Numbered from the stretch's first letter, positions 36,066 to 49,290 are shown. The stretch: 64,000 nucleotides of DNA from Polytrichum commune (GCA_950295325.1 OX485807.1:35990440-36054439); one strand, 5' to 3'. Made by a program: numbers and translations. The notes: generated by a model not told the origin, from the sequence alone.

Positions 36066-36649
36066 CCAAACCTAGCCTTGGTGTGAGTGATCAAAGCTTA
36101 CTTAGATCGAGTCCTCTTTGTGTTCTAGAATGTTGAAACATACCCCAGACATACAATGAAGTTTCAGAAGTTATTGATAAGCCACGTATTAGTTGTTGTA
36201 TTACCAGGATCAATTTTAATGTTAGTTTGTGTCGGAGTATCCCTCTATAACTTCATTACATATGAATTTCTTTCTCTATTTCAAAATGTGGTCTCAATCG
36301 ATTCTTCTAATTTGACCATCAAGCTGATATTGATCTATATCTTACCAAGCCTCCTGCACTTTGTTACTCGGAGGGGGAATTATCGTATACAAGTGTACTT
36401 CTCATCCATCCAACATAAAAATTGGGACCCTCTATATGTTTGTTGTTGATTCGTCTCAAATAATCTCAATTAGACTAATTCAAGGTCTTTAAAGCTAATT
36501 CAATGTCAAATTAACTTTAAAAAAAATAAGCTTTGGGTTGCTATTTCAGGGCTTTTATGTTGGATGAATGAGAGATACGCTCGTATGCAATGTTCCCCTC
36601 TTGGCCTCCTGGACTTGACGATAAATTTCATTTCATTTTTTATGATTGT
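36066..36649. other. Intergenic DNA, no gene seen
   Basis: A 97-codon plus frame at 36156-36449 is hydrophobic but has no recognisable family and no second copy. A GATGAATGAGAGATACGCT string near 36560 echoes one near 16715. Confidence 0.3.
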
Positions 36650-37087
36650 GAACGTAACATCATTTAGCCATGTGGGTTAGTTCCATGACCCTAGAATATG
36701 TCAATTATAGTATGTGGCCCCTCAAACAGACTCGGAGTATTCATTTACTATTCATACATCTAGGCTAAACTTGGGAAACTTGGGTGGAGTTATACTCCCA
36801 ACACTATGCACAAGAATTATTGTCCACTTTAGGAATATTCAAAGGAAACATTGTTCATCCCAATATTATTCCCTAACATTACTATTCATAGCAACACTAT
36901 CATTGAGAATACGGATACTATTCAAAATATTATTATTATTATCATTCAATCCGGCACCATTCATTATTTGTTGTCAACGTCAATTTCTTCCTAGTTTCTA
37001 AGTTTCTTCCCATGAAGATAAGATAGTGGAGGCCCATGTTGAATGCTAAATATAGAATGAAACACAACCATGTAGTTGAATAATGTT
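36650..37087. repeat. Dispersed repeat family R3, copy 2
   Basis: Matches 18220-18631 in motif order (TAGCCATGTGGGTTAGTTCC, GACCCTAGAATATGTCAATTA, TTCTAAGTTTCTTCCCA, AAATATAGAATGAAACAC), with local differences including an expanded ATT run. Confidence 0.7.
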
Positions 37088-38074
37088 ATGACTTAGGTTG
37101 TCAAATGCAATTTTTTGTTGCAATGGAAATTCATAAACTCATATGAGACAAGTTTTCGGCTTTGATGGATGGAAGGTACTTCAACAACATGTGATTAAGA
37201 GTTGTAAATCATGGGTTGATATTGATGAAGTCCCTTCATTGAGACCAACATGATACAAACAACTATAATTACCAATGTTGGGTGGGTATTTGATTTTGCT
37301 ACTAACCTCGGGATCTGGTTTTCAAAGACAACTTAGAAGCAAGAAGAAACCTTCAGTGCGAGGCTTTTGAATTTTTTTACAATAAAAGAACCTTTGGTCC
37401 CAACTTAAAATAAAAAAATAAAATCTTCAAAGACATGGTGATTCTCATGAAAGAACATATAAAAAACCAACATTTTTCTAGAAGGTTATTTGATTGGATT
37501 TTTTATTTTTTTTAAAACCACGGTTATGAATCAAGTGTGGTGGTTTGAAAGTTTGAGAACCGTGGTTATAAATCTAAAGAACCACCTTGATAACCAGTAA
37601 GGATTTGGTGCCAATCTTAATACCCACCCCACATTGGTAATAACCCACCAAATGCTATGGCTTCACAACCAAGGTTACCGACTAACTTGACGAAGAAAAC
37701 ATGCGGTAATTACTCATGATTAGGTAGGACTACTGTAGGTGATAAACATGTTCATCACTTTGGTGCCGAAATGCTATTTCTTATTAGGCGAAACATGATA
37801 AGTTTTGTAGAGATTCCGATTAATGTAAAGGTAACACGTGATGCTTTGTTTAGATTCCGGATTCATTTGTGTTGAACTTGCTTATCACCTACAGTAGTAG
37901 TCCTCCTCAACCCCGGAGGAAAACCGCATATGTGTAACTTACATGTCCCAACATTTGGGCATTGAGTTCCGGAATCCACGAATCTCTGCAAGCCAGCTGG
38001 CAAACGAGTGAATTGAATCTCCACAATATGGCAAAATCTAGCAAGTTGTCGCCCCAAACTATGTTGCACAATAG

Positions 38075-38106
<32 letters not shown>

Positions 38107-38249
38107 CACAAAAGTTGGTCGTGAATTTGCTCAAAGGATGATTCCAAGGCTTCTCGTAACTTTATCGTAACTTCAAGGGATGATCTTTCTGTAATAAATA
38201 GGTGGTTGTTGTTGTTGTTTTAAAAAATTAATTAATTTAATTTTAGACA
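37088..38249. other. Intergenic DNA, no gene seen
   Basis: Contains an (AT)n run near 38074-38094 and a (GTT)n run near 38205-38219. No gene supported. Confidence 0.4.
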
Positions 38250-38415
38250 GAAGGCCGATAGGTCAACGCCAAAGGCAGTTGACCACCTGGCAAGTTTTCC
38301 GTCAAGTAGAGAGGAGATTTCACAGCCGGGATTCGAACCGCCAACCTCTTCCTTGAGATTTGGGTATCTCTCCACCATCATCTGGTAGTTTAAGGTCATC
38401 TCAGACCCAATAGGT
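38250..38415 (-). mobile_element. SINE-like repeat, copy 3, with intact B box
   Basis: On the minus strand the copy carries GATGGTGGAGAGATACCC (A-box-like) and a perfect internal promoter B box GGTTCGAATCC at 38339-38329. TGTGAAATCTCCTCTCTACT and AAACTTGCCAGGTGGTCAAC follow. The box spacing and tRNA-like head mark a tRNA-derived SINE, not a tRNA: no cloverleaf or CCA-proximal stem forms around the boxes. Confidence 0.65.
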
Positions 38416-39012
38416 TGGGTTTAGGGTTTAGGGTCCGGGTCCAATGAACTTGGGGTCCTAACACCCCTTCTCAGACCTTTTACTTTTGGATGCAAGATTC
38501 TTCACTCCGATTTGAAGGTTGGTTTTTCAAACTAGGTTAATTATATTTTGGTTTATTTTATCTAGAGAACGATGACCTCAAGATTTGGCAAGAAAGTGAT
38601 ATCAAATGAACGCCAATTTTATTTTTTAACAAACTTGAATCCAAATCCCGGTGTAGATTCCTTGGGTACAAATTGTATTCTTTGTTGATGGGATTACTCG
38701 ATTTTAGAGTTTCTTTGGATTTGGACTATAATGTAAACTCACCCTAAGTTACATACCACACGGACATGATAGCTGAAAAGTTTGGACCTGAAAAAAAAAC
38801 AACAAAACCCAAGTTGTTTGAAAGTGATGCCACATTAGCGCCACTTCTTTTTTACATACCTTGAGCCCAAACCCTAGTGTAAATTCATGGGGTCCATAAT
38901 TGTACTCTCGATCGATCGGATCGCTTGGTTTTAGAGTTTCTTTGGTCCTGGACCATAATGTACATCGTAAACCTACCCCAATAGTAACTTACATACTACA
39001 TGGATACGATAA
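38416..39012. other. Intergenic DNA with internal duplication
   Basis: Two related blocks at about 38640-38780 and 38868-39005 share AGATTCCTTGGGTACA/AAATTCATGGGGTCCA, TTTTAGAGTTTCTTTGG and TGTA..CTCACCC..AGTTACATAC strings. Short telomere-like TTTAGGGTTTAGGG occurs near 38420. No gene seen. Confidence 0.4.
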
Positions 39013-39375
39013 GGTACGTGGGTGCTATTTGGTTTGTTTTTTCGTGTTCTCCAACCTCTACCAATTAGATTTACACAGAAAAAGAATTCGTGTTGCAATA
39101 GAAAATCTACAATGAAGCATTTGCAAAAACTGGATTGAAAATCAAGCCCCCCCTAGTTTAGTTATGGTTATTGGAAGTGCATGTTTGTGTGATTTCTCAC
39201 TTGGATATATAGGTCCTCCAATTGTGTTCAATATTGAAATTTGGAATAGTTATTGATATTTGAAAACGTACTCTTTTAAACATGTGTATTTATGATGTTT
39301 CCTCTTTTAATCCACACCAAACCACGTACCAATCAAATCTAGGGATCCAATTGAGGCAACAAGCCACTTAAGATC
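39013..39375. repeat. Dispersed repeat family R2, copy 1
   Basis: GGTACGTGGGTGCTATTTGG, then AAATCTACAATGAAGCATTTG, GGTTATTGGAAGTGCATG, ATATAGGTCCTCCAATTG and CCAATCAAATCTAGGGATCC. The same order occurs at 44850-45120 and 46627-46980. Confidence 0.65.
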
Positions 39376-40884
39376 CATGTAAGATTGAGGCATCTATAAC
39401 CAATAACATAAGAGAGTTTGCATTTGTTGGGAGGAGTGATAGCGTGGATTTTTTATATTATTATTATTATAAAAATAAAAAATAAAAAAATCCTCACAAA
39501 TAGATTTTTAAAAAAAGGAGAATGCAATTTTTTTTATTTTTTTTATGATGAATACGGAAATCGCTACGAATTTCAAATTTGATAGTTGTCGTAGCCAAAC
39601 ATTAGCATTGAGATGAGCGGTTGTGGATTAACCTAAAGTTCGACATTATGTTACCCTAACTTCATCGCTTCAAAATCTGTAACAACTTCCATATTCACGA
39701 TTTCAAGATTATTATTTTGCACTCTCCTTGGAATTTGTTTCTCTTAGCAAGAAAAACAAATTCCCCACTATAACTCCCCCTAAACAATTACGAAATCTCT
39801 TATTTTATCAGTTACAAATACCTCAACCTCAGTCAATCACAAGCCGCCACCACATAAACCTCAACTACGCTCGCCTGTATGTACAAACAATACAGATCTC
39901 ATCCATGTTGGCATCACTACATGACCTAGTGTGCGGCTAAATGAACATGGTCGACTACGGACGCCTCAACCTTTAGCTTAGCTGGAAAATGGGACCCAGA
40001 AGAAACAACACTGCAAGCTCCAAGTTGGTGCGTTGGGTCGAGAGTTGCCACATGGCATACATTGGTTGGGCCACTTGGCATTAAAGAAAAAAATCCTAGG
40101 GCATCAAATTTGACCCAACTTCACCATTTACATGAGCTCCTATATATAGCGTAATATATTCCACCTCGGCATGAATTCGGCTATGAAGTAGTTAAGGAGA
40201 AAGGTCCGTGTGCGGCCATGGCATGCATTGGTTCAAAAGCCCAAGCTAAAATGAGTTAAAATCATATACAATCCCGGACGTATGATGTGGCGGAAAAGAG
40301 CCGCTGATGTGTCAGTTGCACATAACATGAGGGCCAGGGATGTGGAAGACTGGGCTATCTCTTAAATTAAACTTTAAGGTAGACGTGTGTTATTCGGACA
40401 CTTTCCTCTCTTCACCCACTTCTCGAAGTAATGCTACTAATAATAGTATACAACGTTTGGCAATCTGACGTGAATTTGAACCTGTTGGGCCTAAGGTAGA
40501 AATATTATAACATGTGAAAATGAGGTGATTCGCTTTGAAGATCTGGTTTGACAATCGTGAGATAATTTTCCAAGATAGACGAGAAGGATTCATGAAGAAT
40601 GCAAGTTGTTTCATATTTTTCTGCCTTATACAAAAATGCTATAATTTTTCAAAGTGGAAAGTTGTCCAAACCCCTGCTCGTTCACTAGATTCTCCCTACA
40701 CCGAACACGGTAATCCACATTTCCATACGGAACATTGCCTAAATCGGTTACCTCATGAGTACATTAACACTTGACTCCCATTGGCTACACTAAGTGTTCA
40801 CGCATTGAAGTTGCCGCCGAGCCATGATGGCGGTCTAGTGCACGGCTAGAAGGTGGTTAACGGGTTATGGTATTTCTACCTTAC
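39376..40884. other. Intergenic DNA, no gene seen
   Basis: AT-rich; an (ATT)n/poly-A segment lies near 39455-39540. A 5'-truncated piece of the SINE-associated sequence (GGCAATCTGACGTGAATTTG) lies near 40460. No gene supported. Confidence 0.4.
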
Positions 40885-41080
40885 CCTGCTCAAGGATCCC
40901 CTTGATGCAGGGTGGGCTTTACTGCCTACCATGCGGTGGGTGGGCTCTTGGTTTTTCTGTCAAGTAGAGAGAAGATTTCGCAGCCGGAAAACGAACCGCC
41001 AACCCTCCGTTCGGATTTGGGTACCTCTCCACTGTCATCCGGTAGTTTAGGTTCGTTTCAGACCCTTCTCGTACCTTGTG
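40885..41080 (-). mobile_element. SINE-like repeat, copy 4
   Basis: On the minus strand: GGATGACAGTGGAGAGGTACC (A-box-like), GGTTGGCGGTTCG (decayed B box), TCTTCTCTCTACTTGACAGA, and AAGAGCCCACCCACCGCATG followed by GGTAGGCAGTAAAGCCC. It is the longest and clearest copy, with the tail block shared with copy 1. Confidence 0.65.
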
Positions 41081-41094
41081 TATATGACTCATGT

Positions 41095-41640
41095 AATTAG
41101 TGCGACATGCTTAGCAAATGGAAATCCAATGAATTGGGAGAACCGACTGCTAGTTACAAATGAACCGGTTGAGTTTGAGAAATAACTGGTTGAAGTTCAT
41201 CAAGACTTCAAGAAAATTACTGATCCTTTTAGAGGAATCCATGGAATATACCTAAAATCGATAAAGAAAAACTAAAAGATGTCAACATGTAATAGGTTGG
41301 ACTTGGACACACTAGGGTTACGACCGACTATGGTCAAATATCTCCTTGGACATTGATCCAAATCATGCCCATAGCCATTTGCCTCATTATTTTTGGAGCT
41401 CATGTGAATATCTTATTCATTCCAAAGTGAATATTCTCGTGCTCATTAAGTGATCGTACAAGTCCTTCCGAGTTGTGTTGACTTTTGAGTTTGTGATGGT
41501 TAGCATATTTGAGCAAGTAGTCTAATCTCTTTAAAACACATGTCTTTTTGGTGTCTGATCTTAGATCCACATCTAACCACATACCACTCAAATCTAGGTG
41601 TAAGATGAAGTCCATTGTTTGAATAAATGGTTCAAATTAT
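41095..41640. repeat. Dispersed repeat family R1, copy
   Basis: GGGAGAACCGACTGCTAGTT and GGTTGGACTTGGACACACTA match 8936-9420. ATTTGCCTCATTATTTTTGG and CTCGTGCTCATTAAGTGATC match 33560-33790 in reverse complement. It therefore links the two halves of the family and is the most complete copy in the window. Confidence 0.65.
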
Positions 41641-43606
41641 TCCATTATTCATCTACCTTGGTTTTAGAAAATCAACCTTCAAGCTTTGTGTCACACATGT
41701 GTTGCAAGGCACATTTCTATATGCCGGCAAAGTCGGCGAAATCCACTAATTGATAAACACTCCATCTCTTTCCACATGAAAGCGTGCATAATATGACCGG
41801 ATGCATCCAATCGATGGTGGGCACAATTGTAAGGAGAAGTTGAAGTCGAGGAGTTGAATTTTCATAAATATAATATCTTCTTTTTCAACTTGCATGTTTG
41901 ACAACAAAACAAATATTTCTCTCACATATGGGCTCCTGTACTCCACATGGAAGTGTTTAGCCAACAAAATGTTGGAAGATCATGTCTAACACCTTGCCCA
42001 CATAGGTGTATTCTAATTTCCTTTGTCGGAACAACCGTGTCATGGAAGTCTGCCCTAAGAAAGAATAGGTTGGAGAGCTCAATCATTGGGTGGGTCAGAG
42101 ATAATTGTTCATCCAAAGAGAACATTTATAGGCACATTTCATGTGCCGTCCAAGTTAGCAAAAGCCACTAGATGACAATATTTTGATCTTCCGTCCACAT
42201 GGAATTGTGCTATATTTCGACCTAGTGAACGAGAATTGGTGGTTGGCACAATTCTAGAAGAAGTTATAGTTTGAGGTGGTGCATGTGAGGTTCTCATGAC
42301 TTGTTCTTGGTCAATGAGAAATTTGTAATTACCAATGTGGTGCATGTGGAGGATGCAAATCCAAGGTTATAGTGTGCATAGTTCAAGAAAGAATAACCAT
42401 CATATGTTACTGAAGTTTCAAAGCGAAATCCTTCCAATTAAATTGAAATTTTGTGTGAGTATCTTCATCTTCTTCTAGCACATGTGTATATATATATATA
42501 TTTCCATTTTTATTTATACTAACTTGTTATATGTACCATGCAATGACCATACTACTCATGTAAAATTCCACACACATGTCGATATGATATTGATTCACAA
42601 ATCAAGTCTATAATAAGATGTTCTTCAATATGATGATGACATTTGCATTTTAATATTTGCATGGCAATACAATTCTCGATACCAACCAGGCATGTTATCA
42701 CATGTACCTTTCTACCAAACCTTATATCTTATAAGTTGAAGTGGGTAATCTGTGGAGCTCGTTGATATGTCAACGCATGACACCCATTTGTCTAGGGCTT
42801 ACGATGGCCATATTCTTGAAACATGAATTTAGCTTGGGTAGGTTGCTACCTACCTACTCATGTACCTAGACAGGTTAATCAAACAAAGTTGGGTCTTCAT
42901 CAATATTTTTGAAGTGAAATAATGCTCTAACTTTCACTAATAAATGAGATAAGGGTCACATAACTTATGGAGGTACCAATGTTGGATTGATATATGTGTA
43001 TATAGGTGGATATGTTTTTGGGTGCATGTTTGGGCATAAGATACTCGTGGGGAGGTGGTGGGTTGATACACACAAAGCACCTAATGTGATGGGTATGTCA
43101 AGGCCATTATCTCACAACGGGCATGAACTTCCAAACTAACAATGCACCACACCTTGTGAGAGATGGGAAGGTTTTGGAGTCAGGTTAGGGATTTCGTATT
43201 TGAGCAAACATAACTCTCCTCATTGATTTGCATTATGGTTGTGGATTATCTTTCCTAGGATTAGTTTTTGAGTCTAAGCTTTCATGGTGGCCATTGAGGG
43301 CTAAGGTGTGAAAACCTCCATTATCCTCCATGTCTTTGTTTGTTTGGTTTGCACATCTGGCTTGTTATGGTTGTCATGTGATGCTCGGCATTGTAATTTC
43401 TCGTTGTGGTTGTCATTCTTGAATATTGTAGTAGTGCGCTTGTCCTTTGTGCTCTATGGATCCTATCCTTAAGAGTTTGGCTCCGAACTTGTTGGAGATG
43501 AACCTTTAGGCATTGATGTCAATGTGGACAACCTTCTTGAGACTCAAGTAGATGCATCAACAAAGGTGAATGAGAGCACACCAAAAGAGGATGCATGTGC
43601 AACTAA
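41641..43606. other. Intergenic DNA, no gene seen
   Basis: A duplicated phrase (TGCCGGCAAAGTCGGCGAAA at about 41722 and TGCCGTCCAAGTTAGCAAAA at about 42143, each followed by GCCACTA/TCCACTA and CTTTCCACATG/CGTCCACATGG) suggests an old local duplication. An (AT)n run lies near 42487. No gene supported. Confidence 0.4.
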
Positions 43607-44105
43607 GGGCCACTTCACACACGAGCCAAGAGCCGCGACCATGAAACTGTGAGAGCCCAAAAGAAAGTGTCCAAAGGCCGTCCCAACACACCTCCAAAAT
43701 CATCTAGTGTGGTCACGGACCCTCAAGTGTAGTGTGAAGCCATATGTGACCAGGCCCTCAACCAAATGCTATTTCAATGAATTTTTATTCATGCGGGTTC
43801 TCACATATGATAAAATAACATAAATCAACGGTTGTGAGCGTTCGGAGTGCCATGGTCTCCCGGTTTTGTGTCAGGTCTACCTCCAAGAGGTGGTTTTGGA
43901 AAATAGTCAAAGTGACCACGAAACATGATCCATTTGATGCCATGTAGGAATCCATGCAGACTTTACATCCATCTTGCATTCACGTACTCCCGTGATCCCT
44001 CAAGCGTAGTGTGAAGTGAACTTGGACCGGCTCCGCCCTTTTCACCAACGAGAGTGCTTGAAGTGTAATGGTCACAGGCACTCAGTCTCGTGTGTGAAGT
44101 GGCCC
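43607..44105. mobile_element. PIF/Harbinger-type MITE, subfamily I, copy 2 (499 bp)
   Basis: GGGCCACTTCACACACGAG at the left, CTCGTGTGTGAAGTGGCCC at the right, with TAA on both flanks (43604-43606 and 44106-44108). It has the same 499-bp length as 10979-11477 and aligns end to end without net length change. The right terminal inverted repeat is better preserved here. Non-coding. Confidence 0.92.
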
Positions 44106-45294
44106 TAAAAAGGTTGCTCTTTGACGCGTGAAGGTGAAAGGCTTGATTTCCACTCGGGCTGCACTGGCTCGCCCGGGTTCGTTGTATTTTGGTTTCCTTT
44201 GCAATTGATTTTCTCAATTTGTGCCCAAATAAAAAGAAAAAAGTGAAAGGCTTGCAAGACAATTGCCATTATTGGGTGCCATACCACCAAACACACCTGT
44301 GTGAGCTTTCTTCCGACTCATAGATCCAAACACGGAGATCCAATTCAAGACGAACAAGTCATGTGATGTTTGATATGAAACCCTTATCCTTCCTCTGCAT
44401 CAACCTCTTCTATCACAACAAGGAATACTCGTAATAAAAGATGGTTATGCATTGCATTTGCAACCAATATCCTTTACTTACTTTCAAAGAAATTCCACGT
44501 TTATGATTTAAGATGTGCATGTTGTTGGTAAATACTTGGGCGTTTGGTTGTATGAAGATTGTCAAAAGAACTGGCATGATGATGCTCTTGATGGTTGTAC
44601 CTTCAAAAGGGAGGGTGTGGAGGAGTACTTTGCCGAAGAGGCCAACTTGCTCAATGCACATGAGACGGAGCTAGAGGATGCCAAGTGTTTTGAAGAGCTT
44701 CACAAGAACTTTATCCAAAATGAAAAATCATGCAAATTTGCATCTTGAGAGAAAATACCATATAAACTTCCATAATGATCTAGACACAAATATAAAACTT
44801 ATCACAAACCTTTTCTATAAAAAGAAGTATAATTTTGTCTATGAGGATTGGGGTAGTTGACCACATATCAATTTGATTGGCGAGTTGATGATTTGATTTA
44901 CACAACGGAACTTATGCTGCACTAGCAAATCTAGAATGAAGCATCAACAAAAACCGGACCTCCTTTTTGGTTATTGGAAGTGTATGATTGCTGATTTCTT
45001 AATCGATTAAACATATCCTCCCAATTGTGTTCACTATTAAACCTGGAGTAATTAATAAGAAAATTAGACATAGTTCAATCTCTTTATATCTCACCTAATC
45101 ACTAACCAATCACATACACGTGTCCAAACAAGAAAAGTAACCGAATTACACTCTTGATCTTATTTTGGAGAATCATTAATTAGCAGAGAGGCGGGAAAAA
45201 AGCCAAACATAGAAGCCACAAGGAAAACCACGTCACAACTACAATATAATAAGAAACCTTATTGAATTATAAAAATATTTCCAAGAAGAAGCTC
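44106..45294. other. Intergenic DNA with R2 fragment and unrecognised frame
   Basis: A 77-codon plus frame (44515-44748) contains REGVEEYFAEEANLLNAHET and has coding-like composition, but no family I recognise. A decayed R2 copy occupies about 44850-45120. Confidence 0.3.
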
Positions 45295-46254
45295 AAAAGC
45301 CATGTCTACACCTATCTATACCAAGCTTTACAGATAGGTCCGCCTCTCCAACATGAAGTGAAAAAGGGAGAATAACTATTGTGCGTACAATACATACCCA
45401 ACCCTTGTCACTGACGCTGCTCCTCACACTTAGTACCTTCCCAAAATAAAAACCATCTTCTAAGCCCACAATGCCACCGCTGCCACTGCAATAGGTGGTC
45501 ACCCCCACCTTGTCACCACCAACAAAGCTTACCCAAAACCCCCCGTCTACACCTATCTCTACCAGGCTCTACAAATAGACCCGCCTCTCCAACATGAAGT
45601 GAAAGAGGGAGAATAACTACTATGCCTACAATAAATACCCAACCCATGTTAGTGACGCTTCTCTTCACACTTAATACCTTCCCAAAATAGCAATTGTCTT
45701 CTAAACCCACAATGCCACCGCTGGCACTACAACAGGTGGTCGCCCCCCACCTCGTCACCACCAACAAAGCTTACCCAGAAAACCCCGTCTACACCTATCT
45801 CTACCAAGTTCTACAGGTAGACCCGCCTCTCCAACATGAAGTGAAAGAGGGAGAATAACTACTATGCCTACAATAAATACCCAACCCATGTCACTGACGT
45901 TTCTCTTCACACTCAATACCTTCCCAAAATAACAATTGTCTTCTAAACCCACAATGCCACCGCTGGCACTACAACAGGTGGTCGCCCCCCACCTCGTCAC
46001 CACCAACAAAGCTTACCCAAAAAACCCCGTCTACACCTATCTCTACCAGACTCTACAGATAGACCCGCCTCTCTAACATGAAGTGAAAGAGGGAGAATAA
46101 CGAATGTGCCCACAATAAATACCCAACCCTTGTCACGAATGCTGCTCTTCACACTTAATACCTTCCCAAAATAGAAATTGTCTTCTAAACCCACAATGGC
46201 ACTGCAACAGGTGGTCACCCCCCCACCTCGTCACCACCAAAAAAAGCTTACCCT
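45295..46254. repeat. Tandem array of about 242 bp, four units
   Basis: GTCTACACCTATCT begins units at 45304, 45545, 45787 and 46029 (periods 241, 242, 242). The last unit is shortened by loss of part of GCCACCGCTGGCACTACAAC. Because 242 is not a multiple of three, similar minus-strand frames of about 84 codons each run slightly past the unit boundary, so they are by-products and not a repeat protein. Confidence 0.95.
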
Positions 46255-46626
46255 CTTGCGGGACCAATTTGAATATTGGACAAGTGATTTTGTCCATGTT
46301 GTCGGTCCCCACTAATGAGGCCGAACACTTCTCATATAGTGGTATGGAGGCCCATGAGCATGGTCCTTCAATCCGCATTGGTTGCCTTGGACTTTCAATC
46401 ATTTTTCATGTTGAAGCACATTCTTGTGAAGAGAACAATGCCGCCCGCAATTTCCGGAAAGTTGCTCTTTACTCTAGCCTATGTGGAGTAAGTTAGGAAA
46501 GGCTTTGAAAAGGCCTTTCCTAGATCTTTCTTCATGCACGGTGCAGGCCAGCACCATTATGTAGACAGCCGGTTAACATCACCTGAAGCAATAATTCATA
46601 AATCTGGAGTCTGGCTGTCCATTTAA
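46255..46626. other. Intergenic DNA, no supported gene
   Basis: A 75-codon plus frame at 46269-46496 starts at the array's right edge and has no recognisable domain. Confidence 0.3.
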
Positions 46627-46980
46627 GGTATGTGGGTGTTATTTGGTTTGTTTTTTCATGTTCTCCAACTTCTATTGATTAGATTCACACAACGAAACTC
46701 TTGCTGCGTTAGCAAATCTACGATGAAACGTCTGCAAAAACCGGATCGAAAATCGGACCTCCTATGGTTATCGGAAGGGCATGTTTTGCTAATTTCTTCC
46801 CTAGATACATAGGTCCTCCCAGTCGTGTGCACCGTTGAGTAGTTGTAAGTATTTGAAGACATAGCTCGATCTCTTTCAAACATGTGTCTTTGTGACGTTT
46901 GCTCTTTGATCCGCACCGAATCATAGACAATCAAATATAGGGGGTCCGATTACGAAAACGAGCCACTTAAGGTTCTTATG
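46627..46980. repeat. Dispersed repeat family R2, copy 3
   Basis: Begins GGTATGTGGGTGTTATTTGG and follows copy 1 (39013-39375) motif by motif to CAATCAAATATAGGGGGTCC. Non-coding. Confidence 0.65.
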
Positions 46981-49290
46981 TGTATATCAAAATGATGGGC
47001 TTCAGTAGAAATTCTCCAAGAAAATGAGATTTGATTCAAATAATTCAAGTTGCATGGCTTCCGGATCCACTTTAAAAGGCTAGTCCTACAAGATAAGTGG
47101 CATATAAGTTGGATCACTCTAAGACTCAACATGATTACACGTTGTACACCAACCATTAACACCAAAGGGGTGCTAAAACTAGCACTACTACTTTAGAGGG
47201 AGGTTTTCTTGCTACAACATGGTATTCGTGAAAACGTTTCACATGGCATGCAAAAATATCACAAATGTCGTTTTCTTGAATACAAGGAAGGTCGGCTTGA
47301 ATCGGTCGTTGGAGGCAGCTTTTGCCAACTAGATTTAGATGCATTTACAAAATACTAGTAGCATGTGCAAGTGACAGTAAGGGAAGAAGTCTTTTCATAT
47401 CATGAATGTAATGTTCTTCATTGTTACTTCAAACACTCTTGACAACAATCAAAATGTAACATTCATTATAAAAAAAATACTTCTTCTTTACTCCACAAAC
47501 TTGTGCCCATACAAAATTAGTGTCAAAATGCAAAAAAAAACCAAGTTCAAGTGCCCACCACAAGACTAGAGACTGAGTGAACCTTTAAAAAAGAAACGTC
47601 ATATGTGAATGTGACATTTTCACAAATACTATGTAACATGTCCCACACATTCACTCTATATAAGTATTATAAATCGTGGGTCATGTGATCAAAACTAAAA
47701 TCTTACAATACTCGAGGTTTTACATAGAGTAAGTTCAAGTTAAGATTCAATGTGGTCAAAAAGTGTGACATAGTGTTCGGTCATTCTCTTATGAAGGAGT
47801 TGAAACTCACCCCTCTAAAAGTTGCATATATGAAGGGGTGGAAGGCTTTAGAGGGGAGAGAGCACCTCTAAATTGGTATTAATGATGAATACGTGTGGGA
47901 GCTTGCTTTGTTAAGTCCATCTTTAAATTGGCAATATTGGTTCAGAGGTGTTTGTATTGATAATGTGTGAACATGCTTTAAGTATCCAACGGGATCCAAA
48001 CTTGCCAAAGTGTCAGAAATAGGTGCATTCATCTTACCTCTTTTCAAATCACATAAACACTTTTTACTTATGATGCGGGGGTGCCAATGCAAGATGAGTT
48101 TTGTTTCTCATTTATAAACGGGGGGCAATATAAGTGGAGGACACAATCTCCTATTGGTCCTTAGTTCATCTAACAATGTGAACCCTGGGAATCCCACCTC
48201 TTGCAAGTGAACTTAAAAGTGACATGTGGATAGTTGCATGTAGCAAGTAGGGAGAGTGAGTCTCTTGTATGTTAGTTAGTGCATCACTTACACGATAATG
48301 AAAGGTGATTGCCACGTAGGTTCGTCATTGTAACTTTTCACACATGCTTCAATGCTTAATGGAAGGCAATCAACCCCTAACTTCCCAAGCAACCAATTTT
48401 GGGTTGATGGATGCTTTTTTCCCTACATTAACCCTACGTAATTCATTCATCCGTAACCAAAATAACTATGAACATTAAGCCAACATGGATGTCTACCCAT
48501 GGACACATGAGTTGTACAATTTGGAGTTGATTAGAATGTGGCATATAATGTCAAAGTGGGAAGTGGTCACAATTTTCTTGTGTTGGGAGCTCATGTGAGG
48601 GTGTCGACTCCAATCAACAGTTGCCACTCCAATGCAAACTTTGCATGAACATCATTCATGTTTGTTTCGGTAAAAGTGAAATAAAATTTGATGTTCATGT
48701 AAAATTGGCCTTTGTACTCACCTCAACCGTTCATTTAACATTTGGCCACTCTCTAATTATTTTGAGAATTCTTTGAATATTTGTAGTTAGAAATATAGGA
48801 CAATTTACATACTCCAAATGCAAGGTGGCTAGCCTATTGTGGTTTGCACATTTTGGCACGAGAATTTGTGGAGGTGCTCACCTATTGAGTTGTCTGCATC
48901 TAGTGGATCACATAAGCATTCCACTCATTTTCTAGGTGAATTTAATTGGTCAAAGTTTTTTGTTTTGGGGGATAAAACATGGCATTTCTTGTACATCCCT
49001 TCCTTTAATTATTCTAATCTCAAAATACAAAGGGTAATCCATGTACATTGTTCCCCTCCAAATAGCTCATCTTCCATGATTCAAGGCCCTATGGATAAGT
49101 CCCTTGTTAACCTCAACCAACATTGAGTGAAATTCACTCAAAACAACCCTTTCATAAGCTTGGAAGTCAAGGGTTAAGTGCACACATATAATCTAGGAGA
49201 GCAACCTTCTTCAACAGGACTTCTCCTATGCACTCGTGCAATGACAAGTTTGCAAAAAAGAAAAGAAAAACGAACATTGGTATTTCTACT
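46981..49290. other. Intergenic DNA, no gene seen
   Basis: Only short unsupported frames. A 95-codon plus frame at 48839-49126 lacks any recognised domain. Confidence 0.4.

Noticed and set aside
38329..38339. Perfect tRNA B box on the minus strand, possible tRNA gene
   Set aside because: No acceptor, D or anticodon stems form around it, and three relatives share the non-tRNA flanks; it is a SINE-like repeat.
38417..38432. TTTAGGGTTTAGGG, and a similar string near 32190, as interstitial telomere
   Set aside because: Only two or three units each; common by chance and as promoter telo-boxes in plants.
45513..46218. Minus-strand frames of 73-84 codons in the 242-bp array as a repeat protein
   Set aside because: The period is not a multiple of three and the frames overlap, so no continuous protein is possible.
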